A DNA stretch of 64,000 bases from Hevea brasiliensis (lineage: Eukaryota; Streptophyta; Magnoliopsida; Malpighiales; Euphorbiaceae): the NCBI RefSeq assembly GCF_030052815.1, contig NC_079499.1, positions 69,703,760 through 69,767,759 on the forward strand, given 5' to 3'. Made by a program: the position numbers and the translations under genes. Of this stretch, positions 44,158-56,802 are shown one piece after another (positions within the stretch are counted from its first letter, which is position 1; each line of letters begins with the position of its first letter). A model generated the notes under the pieces. The model ran no database searches, had not been told where the DNA came from, and saw only the letters and a list, made by a program, of their open reading frames with translations.

Positions 44158-45119
44158 TTATTTACACACACTAAGCATCATTTTTCTATCTATAAATTAG
44201 ATATTTACATTCAATTTAGCCAAAACTCCTGAATGGCATGAAAATCCTAAGTAACAAATTAAGGAGATATTAAGAGTGTACATACCAAAATTAAGCTTTT
44301 AATCTTTGCTTAGCTCTTCAAATTCACCTCTAATCAACTTTATTGTCCTTCCTTTGTTCCTTGTTAGCTTGGACCGAACTTCCTCCTTTAAGAAATTCAA
44401 AATGTTCTCATCTTAAATCATATTTATGCTATGATTATGACATGATAATATAAATTCATACTTGTTAAGCTAAATTTTCTCTTACCTTGAACTTTTTTCC
44501 AATTTGATTACTTGGTAACCTTCCTAAATCCTTGGAATTTCTTACTTAAATGATGTACTTTCACTAAATTAAAGCTTAATTATACTATTTGAAGTGATGG
44601 AGGTTAAGAACTTGGTGAGAATTCAAGCTTGGAAGAAAAAACAATGGTGGAAGGAAGATGATGAAGGGTTCGGCCAACCAAGAAAATGAGGAAAAAAATG
44701 GTGATTTGTCCCTATCAAGAGATATTTATATTATTTTAAATTCAAAATAGCAAACTTATAAACATTGTGAATGGCAAACTTGTAAATATTTAGAGATTCC
44801 TAATCATTAAGCTTGACTTTCTAACTAATTATGTTTAATTTTCCTAATCATGATTAATTGAATTAATTCAACTTCATTAACTTAATTAATCACATCTTTG
44901 GTCAATGTATGATCTTTAAACTTAATTGACTAAATTTTTCTCTTATCAGTTTACTATTCATCTTTTCTATAATGCCCGATAACTCCATACTCCGTTTTTC
45001 ACTTTAGTTTTTAATATGCTTATTTGAACTTATTTTCAAGTCATACTTAATCCTCAAATTTTCTTTGAATAACACTATTCACAAGCTGATATTAGTACTG
45101 TCTAAGGTAGGAAGTTACA
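44158..45119 (-). mobile_element. Tekay-3 3' LTR, remaining part
   Basis: Ends AGGTAGGAAGTTACA next to the PPT of Tekay-3. This is the sense 5' part of the LTR (U3, leader), cut by Copia-1. A donor-like TTTTG|GTATGT occurs at 44285 (minus strand). AT-rich, no gene. Confidence 0.82.
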
Positions 45120-45132
45120 ATTCTTCCCCTCT
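45120..45132 (-). other. Polypurine tract of Tekay-3
   Basis: Sense AGAGGGGAAGAAT abutting the LTR. A degenerate form of the pol-end palindrome lies at 45139-45158. Confidence 0.85.
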
Positions 45133-45902
45133 AAAAATAAATTTCGTCTCTGAAATTTACCTAATTCAAATAATTGTGGATATTATTGTCTCATGATCTC
45201 TTCGCTTTCCCACGTTTCTTCCTCCTATTCGTGGTTCCTCCAAAGCACTTTCACCAGTGGAATTTTCTTATTCCTCAGTTTCTTAATTTCTCATGCTAAA
45301 ATCTTTACTAGTTCCTTCTCTTACATCAAATCAAGTTGTATGTCGATGGTCTCTACTGATAAGAGATGTGAGGGATCTAATTTGTATTTCCTTAATATCA
45401 GGACATGGAATACATTATGAATCTTATCCAACTTAGGTGGTAAAGCTAGCCTGTAGGTTACTGGACCCACACGCTCAAGAATCTCGTATGGACTGATAAA
45501 CCTAGGGCTTAACTTACATTTCTTCTTAAATCTAAGAACTTTCTTCCATGGTGACACCTTCAAGAAGACTTTATCGCCAACCTCGTACTTAATATCTTTC
45601 CTCTTTAAATCTACATAGGACTTCTGTCTATCTAAAGCGGTTTTCAAACTACCCTTGATGATTTTTACTTTCTCCTCAGTTTCTCTCACCAAGTCCAATC
45701 CTATCAATTTATCCTCACCAAGTTTAGTCCAACATAGAGATGTTTTACATTTTCTCCTATACAAAGCCTCATATGGTGCCATCTTTATGCTTGATTGATA
45801 ACTATTATTGTAGGTAAATTCCATTAATGAAAGATACCTATCCCAACTTCCTTCAAAATTAATAATGCAACTTCTAACCATATCTTCAAGTATATGGATC
45901 AC
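45133..45902 (-). pseudogene. Tekay-3 integrase C-terminus and chromodomain-like tail
   Basis: Frame 45321-45902: ILEDMVRSCIINFEGSWDRY, YNNSYQSSIKMAPYEALY, GDKVFLKVSPWKK, LSPRFISPYEILERVGPV and HNVFHVLILRKYKLDP. A stop near 45320 is followed by the tail KLRNKKIPLVKVLWRNH, ETWESEE and YPQLF with more stops. At the point of the Tekay-2 intron-like insertion this copy reads ERVIHILEDM with no gap. Confidence 0.9.
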
Positions 45903-46630
45903 TCTTTCTGACTGATTATCTATTTAAGGGTGGAAAGCAATACTGAAATGCAACTGAGTGCCTAAAGCTTCTTGCAACTTCTTTAAGAATCGCGATGTAA
46001 ACCTCATATCTCTATCAGAAATGGTTAATGCAAGCACTCCATGTAACTGAACTATCTCATTAATGTATAACTTAGCTAATCTCTCCAATGAGTAGTTGGT
46101 CTTAACAAGTAGAAAATGGGCAGGACTTAGTCAATCTGTCAACTATCACCCATACAGCATTATGCTTCTTCTGTGTAAAAATGAGACCAATAACAAAATC
46201 CATAGTGATGTGATCCCATTTACACTCTGGTATTGATATTGGTTACAGTAATCCTGATGGAACTTGATGCTCTGCCTTAACTTGCTGACATATCAGGCAT
46301 TTAGTCACATAATCCGCAATGTCTTTCTTTATACCAGGCCACCAATAATGAGTTGTCAAATCCTGATGCATCTTTGTGCTACCTAGATGCATGGGAAAAA
46401 AACTACTGTGTGTTTCCTTGAGAATGCTTTTCCTAATTTCCTCATCATCAGGTACATATATTCTTCCTTTATAATACAAATAACTATCTCCCTTGATCTT
46501 ATATTCATTATCCTTCCCCTCATGAATTTGTCTTATGATGGTTACTAGCTTTTCATTCTGTTTCTGCACCTCTTGCACTTACTGTAGCAAACCAGGCTTC
46601 ACTTACAACTCAACTATAATAGCTCCATCT
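45903..46630 (-). pseudogene. Tekay-3 integrase N-terminal and core parts
   Basis: Frame 46243-46578 has GDSYLYYKGRIYVPDDEE, HLGSTKMHQDLTTHYWWPG and CLICQQVKAEHQVP, the zinc-binding domain. The core (45903-46242) is broken by stops but shows MDFVIGLIF, a DRLTKSCPFS-like stretch and SDRDMRFTS. The DNQSE Glu region is near 45915. Confidence 0.86.
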
Positions 46631-47205
46631 CATGCTAAAGTTAAGCGGGAATTCAAAGATCTTAAAGTTATTATGGACTTCTTGCTTAAAGCATCTGCTA
46701 CTACATTCGCCTTCTGGGGGTGGTAATCAATAATATAATTATAGTCCTTCAAAAACTCTATCCACCTCCTTTGTCTTAGATTAAGCTCATTCTGAGTTGG
46801 CAAGTATTTAAGACTCTTATGATCTATGTAGATATAATACTTCTTACCATATAAGTAATGCCTCCATATCTTCAATGCAAACACAATCACTGCTAGTTTT
46901 AAATCATGTGTGGGGTAGTTCTTCTCATATGGCTTAAGTTGCCTAGAAGCATAAGCAACTATCTTCCCTTCTTGCATAAATACACATCCTAATCCATTCT
47001 AAGAGGCATCACTATAGATCACAAAGTCTCTCCCCGACAATGGTTGTGTAAGGATAGGTGCCTCTGTAAGCATCGCTATCAACTTTTCAAAGCTTGCTTG
47101 ACATTTATCATCCCACTCCAATTTAACATTCTTGTGCAATAATTGAGTTAATGGTGATGTTATGAGGGAGAATCCCTTCACGAATCTCCTATAATAGCCA
47201 GCCAA
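46630..47205 (-). pseudogene. Tekay-3 RNase H
   Basis: Frame 46999-47205 carries [15 protein letters not shown] and ends FVIYSDAS with the first catalytic Asp, then a stop just before the NG of DASxNGLG. Frame 46630-46977 continues [31 protein letters not shown] (Lys where the catalytic Glu is expected), [20 protein letters not shown] and [11 protein letters not shown]. Confidence 0.9.
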
Positions 47206-47853
47206 CCCTTAGAAACTTCTAATTTCTGTCGCATTCTTCGATGGTTTCCAATTTACAATAGCTTATATCTTTTTGGGATCCACCCTAATCCCATCAACTG
47301 ACATAATATGGCCCAGAAAGGTAATCTCATGTAGCCAAAACTCACATTTAGACAACTTAGCATATAGTTGCTTCTCCCTCAAGGTCTGTAGTATAATCTT
47401 TAAATGCTCTTCATGCTCTTCCCGGTCTCTAGAATACACTAGTATATCGTTAATAAAAACCACCATGAACCGATCTAAATAAGGATGGAAGATACGATTT
47501 ATTAGGTCCATAAATGCTGCTGATGTATTGGTTAGCCCAAATGGCATAACTAAAAACTCATAATGTCCATATTGGGTTCTGAATGTCATCTTAGGTACAT
47601 CAGACTCCTTTACTCTCAGTTGATGATACCCTGACCTGAGGTCAATCTTGGAGAAAACACCTACTCCCTTCAACTGATCAAATAATTCATCAATCCTGGG
47701 TAAAGGAAATCTATTCTTTACAGTCACCTTATTTAACTATTTGTAAACCACACACAGTCTAAGTGTCTCATCCTTCTTATTTACAAATAATACCAGTGCT
47801 CCCCAGGGCAATACACTAGGGCGTATAAACCCTTTATCCAGCAACCCTTGCAA
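47206..47853 (-). pseudogene. Tekay-3 reverse transcriptase
   Basis: Frame 47263-47727 holds [53 protein letters not shown] and [13 protein letters not shown]. The active-site FIDD is FIND, so the first Asp of the catalytic pair is lost (a G-to-A change). Stops near 47730 and 47270 bound the frame. Confidence 0.9.
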
Positions 47854-48470
47854 CTAGATTTTTAACTTATTCAATTCTATGGGTGCCATCCTATCAAGAG
47901 CAATAGACACTGGTGCTATACCAGACATAACCTCTATAGCAAACTCCATTTTCCTCTCTAGTGGCAAACCAGGCAACTCCTCAAGGAAAACATCTGGAAA
48001 ATCACATACAATGGCTATGTCATGAAGGTCAAACCTAGCCTTCCTAGTATCAACCATATGTGGTAGGTAAGCTTCACAACCCTTTCTTATCAACCTTCTT
48101 ATAGTAGTGACTGATATAACATTAGACAGATAATTCATCCTTTCCCCCATAATAGTGATCTCTTCATTATCAGGAGTCCTCAATGTGATTCTCTTTAAAC
48201 GGCAATCCACCATAGATGTGATAGCCAATCCATCCCCAAAATCACATCAAACTATTAAAAAGGTAGCTTAATAAGGTTTGCCAATAACTCATACTCCAGA
48301 ATCCTCAAGGGACAACCCTTATAAGCCTTATTCAACATCACACTATGGCATAAAGGGTTAGTAACTAAGATGTCCTGCTCAATGGTTTCAACCTTTAAAC
48401 CCCTCTTTACTTGGATGGCTGTGCACATGTAAGAATGAGTTGAAACTGGGTCTATCAATGCATGCACCAT
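47854..48470 (-). pseudogene. Tekay-3 protease and RT N-terminus
   Basis: Frame 48255-48470: MVHALIDPVSTHSYM, with Val replacing the Gly of the active-site DPG, so the protease is dead. Frame 47854-48228: linker with IMGERMNYLSNVISVTTIRR, GCEAYLPHMVDTRKA, then FPDVFLEELPGLP of the RT. Confidence 0.9.
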
Positions 48471-49695
48471 AGAGTCAAAGAGAGAAAATGTACCAACTAT
48501 GACATCAGGTGCATCCTACTCCTCTCTGGCTTGAATGACATATGCACGTTCTGGCACTCTAGTATCTGGTCTCTCCATTGTCTCAAATGCAGGCCTCACA
48601 GTGCCCTCAGCTGCCTCAGATCTCCTAAGCTTCCTACCCCTCTGTGCAGTAGGAGCCGACATCTCTGTCTATGCTGAAGGGATTATCCTCCTCTGGAAGT
48701 GGTCAGTAGCCCCACATCTATAACAAGCTCCAGTCAATGCCCAGCATTCTCCTCCATGCCTTCTCCCACAATGTGTGCATGCTGTTGGGACTGGACCTTC
48801 ACTGCTGGTCTTGGTGTGTTAGCCACTGAAGTTGCCAGCTAGCCTCTCCTAAATATGGACCTAGACCCCTGTTCTGGCCTCTGAGTTGGAGCCTGACTAT
48901 AGTACCCCTTGAGCCTCTTACTGGCTGTGAATGTGGAGCTAAACTGGCTAAAGCCTCTCTTCTGCTGTTCACCCCTCCTACTATGCTCACTAGCTCAAAC
49001 TCTCTCCACATTCATAGCTGTTGCCATAAGTTAAGTGAAATCTGTATGCTACAATGCCATAATGTGAAGTCCGATACTATCATTGAAGCCTTCCTCAAAC
49101 CTCCTGCATCTCTCTGCCTCTGTGGGAATGATCTCTCTAGTGTACCTACTCAGCCGGACAAATTCCCACTCATATTCATCCACTATCAGCTGTCTCTATC
49201 TCAGAGCAATAAACTCTCTCCTCCTATCCTCTAAGTAAATATGATAGATGTACTTCTTTCTGAACTCTGCCAGAAAGAAATCCCAATTCACCACGACTAG
49301 CTACACTATCCTCGTCACTGTGTTCCACCACTGGTAAGCAGCCTCCTATAGTAGTGAGACTGCGCATTTCAAACTCTGATCCAATATGCAATGCAACTGT
49401 TGGAGAACTCTCTCAATCCTTTCCAACCAATACTCTGTAGTAGTTGGGTCATCCTCCCTCTTTCCTCTAAAATCCACAACCCCATACTTTCGAAGCTTCT
49501 CCAAAGGTGATCTCTGTGCGGGCTGCGTCTGAGCTCTCATCACCTGCTTGAGTAAATCAGTTGTCTACTAGAAAAACTGCTGCTGAGGTTCTATAAGCTA
49601 CTCAGTAGATACCTATGCTACAAAATCTCTCATGCCTCTAACACTACTGCTCTCCAGGGCATGACTCTCCACTTCTTCTTCAATAGCTCGAGGAG
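48471..49695 (-). pseudogene. Tekay-3 gag with zinc knuckles, cut by s3
   Basis: Zinc-knuckle sequence near 48715-48790 reads CTHCGRRHGGEC and CYRCGATDHFQRR, the last Cys lost. The core gag domain frame 49346-49543 reads SPLEKLRKYGVVDFRGKRED, YWLERIERVLQQLHC and stops at a TAG after SLL, the same codon as in Tekay-2. The N-terminus (about 49560-49690) reads PRAIEEEVESHALE, parallel to SQRAVDEEVESH of Tekay-2. Solo LTR s3 entered a few codons after the start; the start region is at 56541-56558, where ATG has become ATA. Confidence 0.87.
49691..49695. repeat. Target-site duplication of solo LTR s3
   Basis: AGGAG here and at 56541-56545, exact. Confidence 0.93.
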
Positions 49696-51953
49696 TGTAA
49701 CACCCTCACTGTAGTAATTCCGTATATTCTACTATTCAGGTGACCGGTGTCGATCCGGACAGCTAGAACGTTTGGAAAAATATTTAGACTAAAGTGAGGA
49801 ACCATAATTAACTCAAATAATAATAAGAAAAATTTAGGAAAAATTTTAGAAATAAAATACAACCAAGTTAAATGAGCAGGTGCCCTAGCGATGGATAACC
49901 CAGTGGGAAGTTGCGGTCCTTGCAGCTAGAAGCCCTAAACTCAGGAGAAAATTCATAAAATAATTTTTGGGACTCCAGAGAAGAGTCATTGAGGTTTCGA
50001 TGGCATTAGAAGGCCAAGAAAATGTTCCTGAAATTTTATCAATCGGTATAGGCAATTTTAGCTCAACAAGCTAAATGAAGGGCATTTTGGTCATTTCACC
50101 TTCAGAGATGATTTTTGACCAACTTGTCCAGTCGAGTAAGTAAAATTTATAACATAAAATGTGAATAAATATTGATGAAAAATTTTTTAAAAATGATAAA
50201 TGAAAGTAAGAAAACAAAACAAAAAGAATTTCAAGATAATGTTAATTATGACATCATAATGATGTCATTTAAAATTGATCCACCAATCACCATTCAACAA
50301 ATACACTTAAAACAAATAAAAAGGGATGAAAAATAAAATCAAAATCTACTTCTTCTTCCTTCATACCAACCAAACTCTTTCCCTTTCTATTCTACATTGA
50401 TGCTCTTACTTCTCTCTAAAAGTTCCTTGTAAACACACAATAAAATCACTTGTTAATTTCACAAAAATTGGTCCTTGCAACAAGAACAAGCCTAAGACAG
50501 CAAAAAGAAGAAGGAATTAAGAGGTTAGGGTAGCTTGGACTCTCCTAAGCAAGGTTAGTGCTCATCCCTCCTTTCCTTTTTTCCTTATTCTTACAATTAA
50601 CGGTGATTAAGTATAAATTCCATGAGCAAAACTGAAATTTATGCATGAATGATGAGACACAAATTTCAGCCAGCAAAGGAAGTTGATAATCTTGATGTTT
50701 TCTTTTGATTAAATTTTGTTTATTAACATCAATTACAATGTTTACTTGAGCCATAATTGAAGATTGCATGAGTTATATGAGATGTGAAGTATGGAGTTAG
50801 GGTTTGGGGCACAAAATTTAGATTTTTCTCATGTGTTAGCAAATGGAAGTTCTAATGGTCAATTAGTGACCATTTGGCTAAGTATAATGAGGAATTGAAG
50901 TGAATTGTAGCGTTGGATTTATGGTTGGGTGTGCTGCCTTGAGCGCCCTGCAGGTCTAGATGTGAGTCCAGCATGTTTGGGCAGCTATAACTTTGGTTGT
51001 GTAGGTTCAATTGGTGCAAGGCCAATTGGACATGAAATTAGATACATAATGGCACAACTTTGATGAGGAACCCTATCTAGAAACTAAACTTAGCGTGCCC
51101 TAAAAATTGACTAAATCCAGGTAGCGCTAATTCTACCTAGGCAAAATGACTAAATGAACAATGTTCATTCATTTGGTCATAACTCAATGTAGAAAGGTCC
51201 AATTGACCTGAAATTTATATCAATGGAAAGATGAGACAATTTAGAACAACTTTTATGCAGAACATAATCTCAATTTCTAGACTTAACTAAATGAAATTGC
51301 TAGCCAAAGTTGGACTACCAAATCTGGCAAAACCAAAAATTGTCCAGAAATTCTGGGTAAAGGCAATCCGACCAGTTATGGTGCAATAGCCATAACTTGA
51401 GCTAGAAAACTCCAAATGGGGTGATTCGAAAAGTGAAATGTAACTAGACACAATAAAGAACAACTTTGATTAAGAACACTTGGCCAAATTCTCACTGTAT
51501 AATGGCCTAATAGAACAGTGAACTCTAGTACCCAAAAATTGAAATTTTGATTTATTTTCCATTGGTTAGAAGTATGGATTGGCAACTAATGCCAACACTT
51601 TTGGGAACCAAAATGTAGTAAATTTATGTGATTAGGACTCATGTAACTATTATGTTGGAAAGTCAATAATTTAACCTAAATAGTAAAATAAATAGTAACC
51701 TTACATGTAAAACATGAAAATTCAATCAATAACTTTGTAATGTGCCCTTATAGGTTAAGATTGGTTTGGATAGGTTGGCATGCTAATAGGGTTCAGTTAG
51801 CAGTACTGCACATGGCATTAAATCATTCTATGATTCTATGGTTTTTATCCATTCTGATATCAGTGTGATACTTTGCCTTATGCCCAATGTTTATTACAGC
51901 TTATTAGCTGTTCTGTTGCACACTGAGAGACACATTGTGACCGATGGTGTGAC
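49696..51953 (+). mobile_element. Solo LTR s3 (Tekay-2-like family), 5' part
   Basis: TGTAACACCCTCACTG start, similar along its length to the Tekay-2 LTR. Donor-like CAAG|GTTAGTG at 50554, preceded by a CTTCTTCTTCC leader; modules at about 50985, 51175 and 51390. Ends at GTGAC (51949-51953), the s4 target. Length with 55610-56540 is about 3.2 kb. No gene. Confidence 0.9.
51949..51953. repeat. Target-site duplication of solo LTR s4
   Basis: GTGAC here and at 55605-55609, exact. Confidence 0.93.
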
Positions 51954-52561
51954 TGTCACACCCTACCCCTCTGTAAGGCATAACATGATCCCGTAGTATA
52001 CCTAATGAATTACCAACTCCGTCTACTGATAATCCATTAAATACACTACAAGGGATTTTAAAAACTTTTCTTACTTCTTTTACAGTGGTGAGCACTATTT
52101 ACAGGTGTTAAAAACCTTTTTGAACTGAAGTAATAGAACTAACATATTTGAATTATTTGGAATTTCTGTAAAAATTTTGGCAGAGTACCATCTGTATTTT
52201 GGATAAAACAGTTCTTCAGAAAACCTGTAAAAAGCACTTCAATATTTTTCCAAATCTCAACTCCAATAAATTTCAACACAATATTTTTCTCAACTCAATC
52301 CAACAACAATTTTTCAGTATTTTCAAAGGATGAGATAAAAGAAATATAATACAAATTTTATAAGTCAAAATAACTCATAATTCACTTTACAACTTCAATG
52401 TACAATTTTAATTTACAATTGCTCAAAACCAACAACAATATGTACATACAGTGAACATACATTACATTACAAAATACAAAATATTGGTATACTCATTATA
52501 CCCGGTAGTCTCTCGCTGGAGGTACTAGCAGCCTAGTCTGCTGCCCTGTCTGTCTGTCTAT

Positions 52562-54724
52562 CTGCGACAGCAATAAAAAGCTATCGCTGAGACAATGTCT
52601 CAGTGGTGCACAACATTAATCAAATACAATTTAAAACACAATTCATAAGTCATGTAAATAGTGGATACTTAAAACTATAGTTAAATTCAAGACAATATTG
52701 TCATAAGGAATTTAACACAATATTACAATAAATCTCAGTAATCAAAACATAGCTAAATTCAAAAGACAGTGAATGTCAATAAGAATTTAAACTCATTTTA
52801 CAATCTTACAATATGCATCAATAAATCACACACAGCTTTAATCATGTTCCCAAGTTCAATTCATCCCAAAAGCCAATGGCTAATGAGGTATTCAATTCGT
52901 CCCAAAAGTCGATGACTAATGAGGAATAACATAGCTAGCTAGCAAAAATATGAGTACTCATTCTATTCGTCCTCAACAGGCATACACCTCAACACTTCAG
53001 CCAGAGAGGGAATTCAATTCATCCCACTAGACAAGCTAACGAGGAATACAATTAATGTACATGATAGCTGTGGTTTCAAACCAATTACAGTGCTTTTCAA
53101 TCAATAAGTATCCATCAAATATCATTCAAACCATTTTTCACAATTTCACAATTTAAAACAATAATATGCAAATAGTCATAATTTATTTCAATTGAAAATA
53201 ATTCAAAAGAAATAGTTGTTGTGCACAAACCTCTGATAACTGTCTCCGGGTCTGGACTCAGTATTTCCTTCCCTTTTCCTGAGTCTTTGGTAACTGAGAA
53301 ACACAATTTGAAGTGTTTCAGTACTAAATTAAACTGTCTCTAACGATAATGTTCGATAAGTAATTCACTGAAGACTATTATTTGCTCAATCACCTAATAT
53401 ACCGACCCTCGATGCGTTTTAGGTAAATTAGGTTTTAGTGTCATTAATATGTCACATTCGATAGGGTTTTAGGGTTGGTACGTTTTACCAAACTCATTTC
53501 TATGTATACTGCATTTTAATGCAACTTGCTGGATTTCGGGATACTAGTTTGACCTAGCCGGACGACCTAGTTCCCTCGGTTTTCGGGTTTCGGTTAAAAC
53601 AACAAACTTGTAGATCTATGTCTTATGGAACGCGGGGCAAAATTTTAGGTCAATCCGAGTTAAGTAGACCAAGTTATGGTCATCATACTATTGCTGGTCA
53701 AATGGCATCAAATTAGGTCAATTTTAGGTCAATTTGGTCAACTCTGGTTCGGCCAGTTTTTGGACCTGAACTTGTGCAAGTTGTTTGACTTACTTATGGT
53801 CATTTCTGGGTTTTGGTGTCTTCATAAGACTTGTAGGTATGGGTCTTAAATATTCATGGTTAAAATTTCAGGTCAATTGGACCTGTTTTGAGTGAGTTAT
53901 GGCCTAAACACTAACTGTTGCCCAATTGGTCAATTTTCAGGTTTCAATTGCACTTAATCCGAATTGGTCATTTTTCATGTCATCTTGCAAGCAGAATTTT
54001 GGTATGCTTTCTCAATGAAAGTTTGCACATTTTGTGCCTAGTTTCACCTCCAATTGGTCTCATACCAATTGAGGTTACACATTTAAAGTTATAGGTTAAA
54101 ATGCATACTGCCCTTAATTACCTTGCTTAAACCTACATCAATGACACATTTACCTTACTATATGTTCACTTCCCTTACCAACTCTGTTTTGGTACATTAC
54201 CAAAACCATATACCACTTCACTTTAAATTCACTTTGGGCATATTACAATTATCCTCAATACACCAATTAAAACTCAAATTTACAAAGTCTAAGTACAATC
54301 ACATATACACCTACACATTACTAATTCTTACATACACTTTACACAATCACTCTATATACATATCCATCAATCCTCAATGTCAATATTCTGCCAATACCTT
54401 CATAAACACATACATTTATCCAAGAGTCCCAAGGCTGCCGAAAATCTTCACCATGCCAAAGTGTCCTACAATTCATCAATTTTCATTCCAAGTGCACAAT
54501 CACCATATACATGTGGAATAATTTACTAGGATATTAAATCACCCTAATCAACATCATTTCTCATCAAATATATGTATAAATATTTCCTTAAATACATAAC
54601 TCCATAGCTGTCCAAAATGAACATATCAATAACTCCTCAAACTTGAAAATTTTCTTCACAAATCCAACACCCATAACATGTACACAAAGTTTAACAAAAC
54701 AATATTCAAAAAATGTAAACTTAC
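52562..54724 (-). other. Predicted LTR leader intron (s4)
   Basis: ATAG|GTAAGTTT, a near-consensus donor, to TTTTTATTGCTGTCGCAG, a near-consensus acceptor; 2163 bp on the minus strand. Confidence 0.52.
52587..52603 (-). other. Conserved LTR hairpin (s4)
   Basis: CTGAGAC-AAT-GTCTCAG: seven pairs and a 3-nt loop. The arms differ from Tekay-1 and Tekay-2 at paired positions. 25 nt from the acceptor. Confidence 0.72.
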
Positions 54725-55609
54725 CTATGGTTGGAACTTGCTAAACCTTGATTAAACTTCTTGATTTTGGTATCAAGCTCTCCCTTATGATGTGTAGACA
54801 AATTTTTATGAAGCTATCTAAGTGATTGGAGTTGAAATGGAGGAGTAGATCAAGCTCATGCAAAAACGGCAATGGTGGTTTTCATTTCCTTCAATTCGGC
54901 TAGGTTAAGGGAAATGGAGAAGATGAAGTATTCAGCTGGTATAGTGGACTTACATCTGCCCCATTTTATGTTTAGTTTATTCATTAGTGGCCCACTCACA
55001 CAAATAATCATATTATAAGTTAAATTCCCACTTATTCCACATTAAACCCTTAATTCTTGTTATTTACTTTAGGTACCACTAAATTAATTTTTCATTTTAT
55101 TTTCTAAGTGTAATATTATTTATTTTTAATGGAATTTTAGGTCAAAAGATAATTCGGGATGTCGATTGACCATAATGCCCCTGTTCGAGTTGCATTCCCG
55201 ATTTTTCAGTAACACCGGGTTTTGTCTGTTTTTCCATTTCTCACTTTTCCTTGTACTAATAATCTAATTTTTCTTTGATATTTCTAATGATATTCCTACT
55301 TCCATTGATGTCTCTTTAAGTCCTAAAAATATTTTCCAGGGTTCCCCGCAGTCCAGGGCTAGTCAACGGTCCACGCCGTGACTTCCCGGTGCGGTCACCC
55401 ATTGCTAGGGTTCTCGGCTCGCTTAACTTGATTACATTTCTTTGCTATTATTTTTCCTTTGTTTTTCTTGTATTTTCTTTTCTTGTATTTCATTATTTTA
55501 TGTCTCCTCACTCATATTGAAGTGTAGTTCTAGGCATCCTAGCTGTCCGGACAACACTGGTCACCGGAGCAATAGAATGCACTACCGAACTTAGGGGTGT
55601 TACAGTGAC

Positions 55610-56540
55610 GGCCTGAGGTACTTGGTACCCAGTGCCAGTTTACCCGTTTATCCAGTCCAGTCATCCAGTATAGGTTACTTGGGTAACCAAAAATGGAAGT
55701 TGATAAACTTAATAAAATAATTGATATAACAAGTACCAAATAAATAGACTACAAGTAATTACAAAAAATTTGTCTGCATGAGACATCAATATATACACTG
55801 CATGTTTATTTCTTTTTAGTTCTTTTCATTTTATTATTAGCACCACTAAGCATTATTGCTTAACACGTTGCTTTTTGCCACGCGTAGGTTCTGGAGACAC
55901 TTACAGAGAGCCCAATAGACCATAGATTGAGTGAGACCGTTCACAGTTCTGCATAGTGTCCATGTCACCTCACAGACTTTAGTGCATTGGTAGGACACTA
56001 GGTCCCATTTTGGTATTTTGTACTGTTTGTATTTTATAATTAAACTTTTATTTTCTCATGTATAGTTGAAACTCATGTAATATATTTTGGTATTAATGCA
56101 AATATTTGTAATTTATGTTTATGAATGAAAATTGAGTATTTATTTATGATTTGTACATGATTATCATGTGAAATGAATGAATGACAAATGGAACCATTTT
56201 TGAGAAATGGTTGAGAAATATTGAGATTATGTTGATACAATGGAGTTTGAAAATGATTGAAAATGTATTGGAAGTGTTTTTCATAGGTTCCGAAGAACTG
56301 TTTTCTCCATTTTTAGCCAGTATTCTGCCGGATTTTCTAAAAAAAAAAATTTCGGAACCTCAAATTAATTTAAAATTTCAATAAATGACTTAAATGAGTT
56401 AAATTTCACAAATTGCACTTCATAACCATGAAGAAATAAATTAAGAAATGATAAAAAAAATTGAGATAAAATATGGTGTTTCGGTATACTGTGTGACAGA
56501 TCTTGCTCGGTTATACTATAGATGGGTAAGGGGTGTTACA
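55610..56540 (+). mobile_element. Solo LTR s3, 3' part
   Basis: Continues s3 after s4. Hairpin 55846-55863 (CTAAGC-ATTATT-GCTTAA, one closing pair lost), acceptor ending at 55887, AT-rich poly(A)-like stretch 55990-56130, end GGGGTGTTACA. The frame at 56181-56384 is not a gene. Confidence 0.9.
55846..55863 (+). other. Conserved LTR hairpin (s3)
   Basis: CTAAGC-ATTATT-GCTTAA, five of six pairs kept, 24 nt before the acceptor. Confidence 0.62.
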
Positions 56541-56702
56541 AGGAGTATTAGAATCTATTATACCAACCTAAAATAGATAGGAGATGAGATCTGCATAAGA
56601 GTCACCTCCATCCCTAGTAGATGCAATGCATGTTCACACACATATATTATAACTTGCTATTTAGCTCTAGGAATGCCTAAACCTTGCTCTGATACCACTA
56701 AA
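56541..56702 (-). other. Tekay-3 gag start region, leader and PBS
   Basis: After the s3 duplication the gag N-terminus resumes. Aligned with Tekay-2, the start ATG corresponds to ATA at 56556-56558. The PBS is at 56686-56697 (sense TGGTATCAGAGC), 5 bp from the LTR, as in Tekay-2. Confidence 0.85.
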
Positions 56703-56802
56703 TGTAACACCCCTTTACCCAGTCTACAGTGAAACCGAGAAGGACATGTTACGTTCGGTGCACGGAGCACCCATCTCTGTGCCATTATTTATTATCTTTC
56801 AA
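56703..56802 (-). mobile_element. Tekay-3 5' LTR, PBS-proximal end
   Basis: TGTAACACCCCTTTACCC start next to the PBS. Interrupted at TTCAA by s5 and continues at 60950. Confidence 0.88.
56798..56802. repeat. Target-site duplication of solo LTR s5
   Basis: TTCAA here and at 60945-60949, exact. Confidence 0.93.

Larger units (their letters stand above)
51954..55604 (-). mobile_element. Solo LTR s4 (Tekay type)
   Basis: 3651 bp, TGTCACACCCTACCCC to GGGGTGTTACA, exact duplication and no internal region. Sense order as in the other LTRs: a leader, donor-like ATAG|GTAAGTTT at 54724, modules with gttatgg landmarks at 53673 and 53895 and a third near 54089, hairpin 52587-52603, acceptor ending 52562. 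Same family as s5. Frames such as 54123-54521 are low-complexity and not genes. Confidence 0.92.
50554..55887 (+). other. Predicted leader intron of s3, split by s4
   Basis: CAAG|GTTAGTG at 50554 to CTTTTTGCCACGCGTAG ending at 55887. About 1.68 kb when s4 and one target-site copy are removed, close to the Tekay-2 value. Confidence 0.45.

Noticed and set aside
54123..54521. 132-codon frame, and a similar low-complexity frame at 59455-59718
   Set aside because: Composition-driven frames in s4 and s5 LTRs; the frame is not conserved between the two copies.
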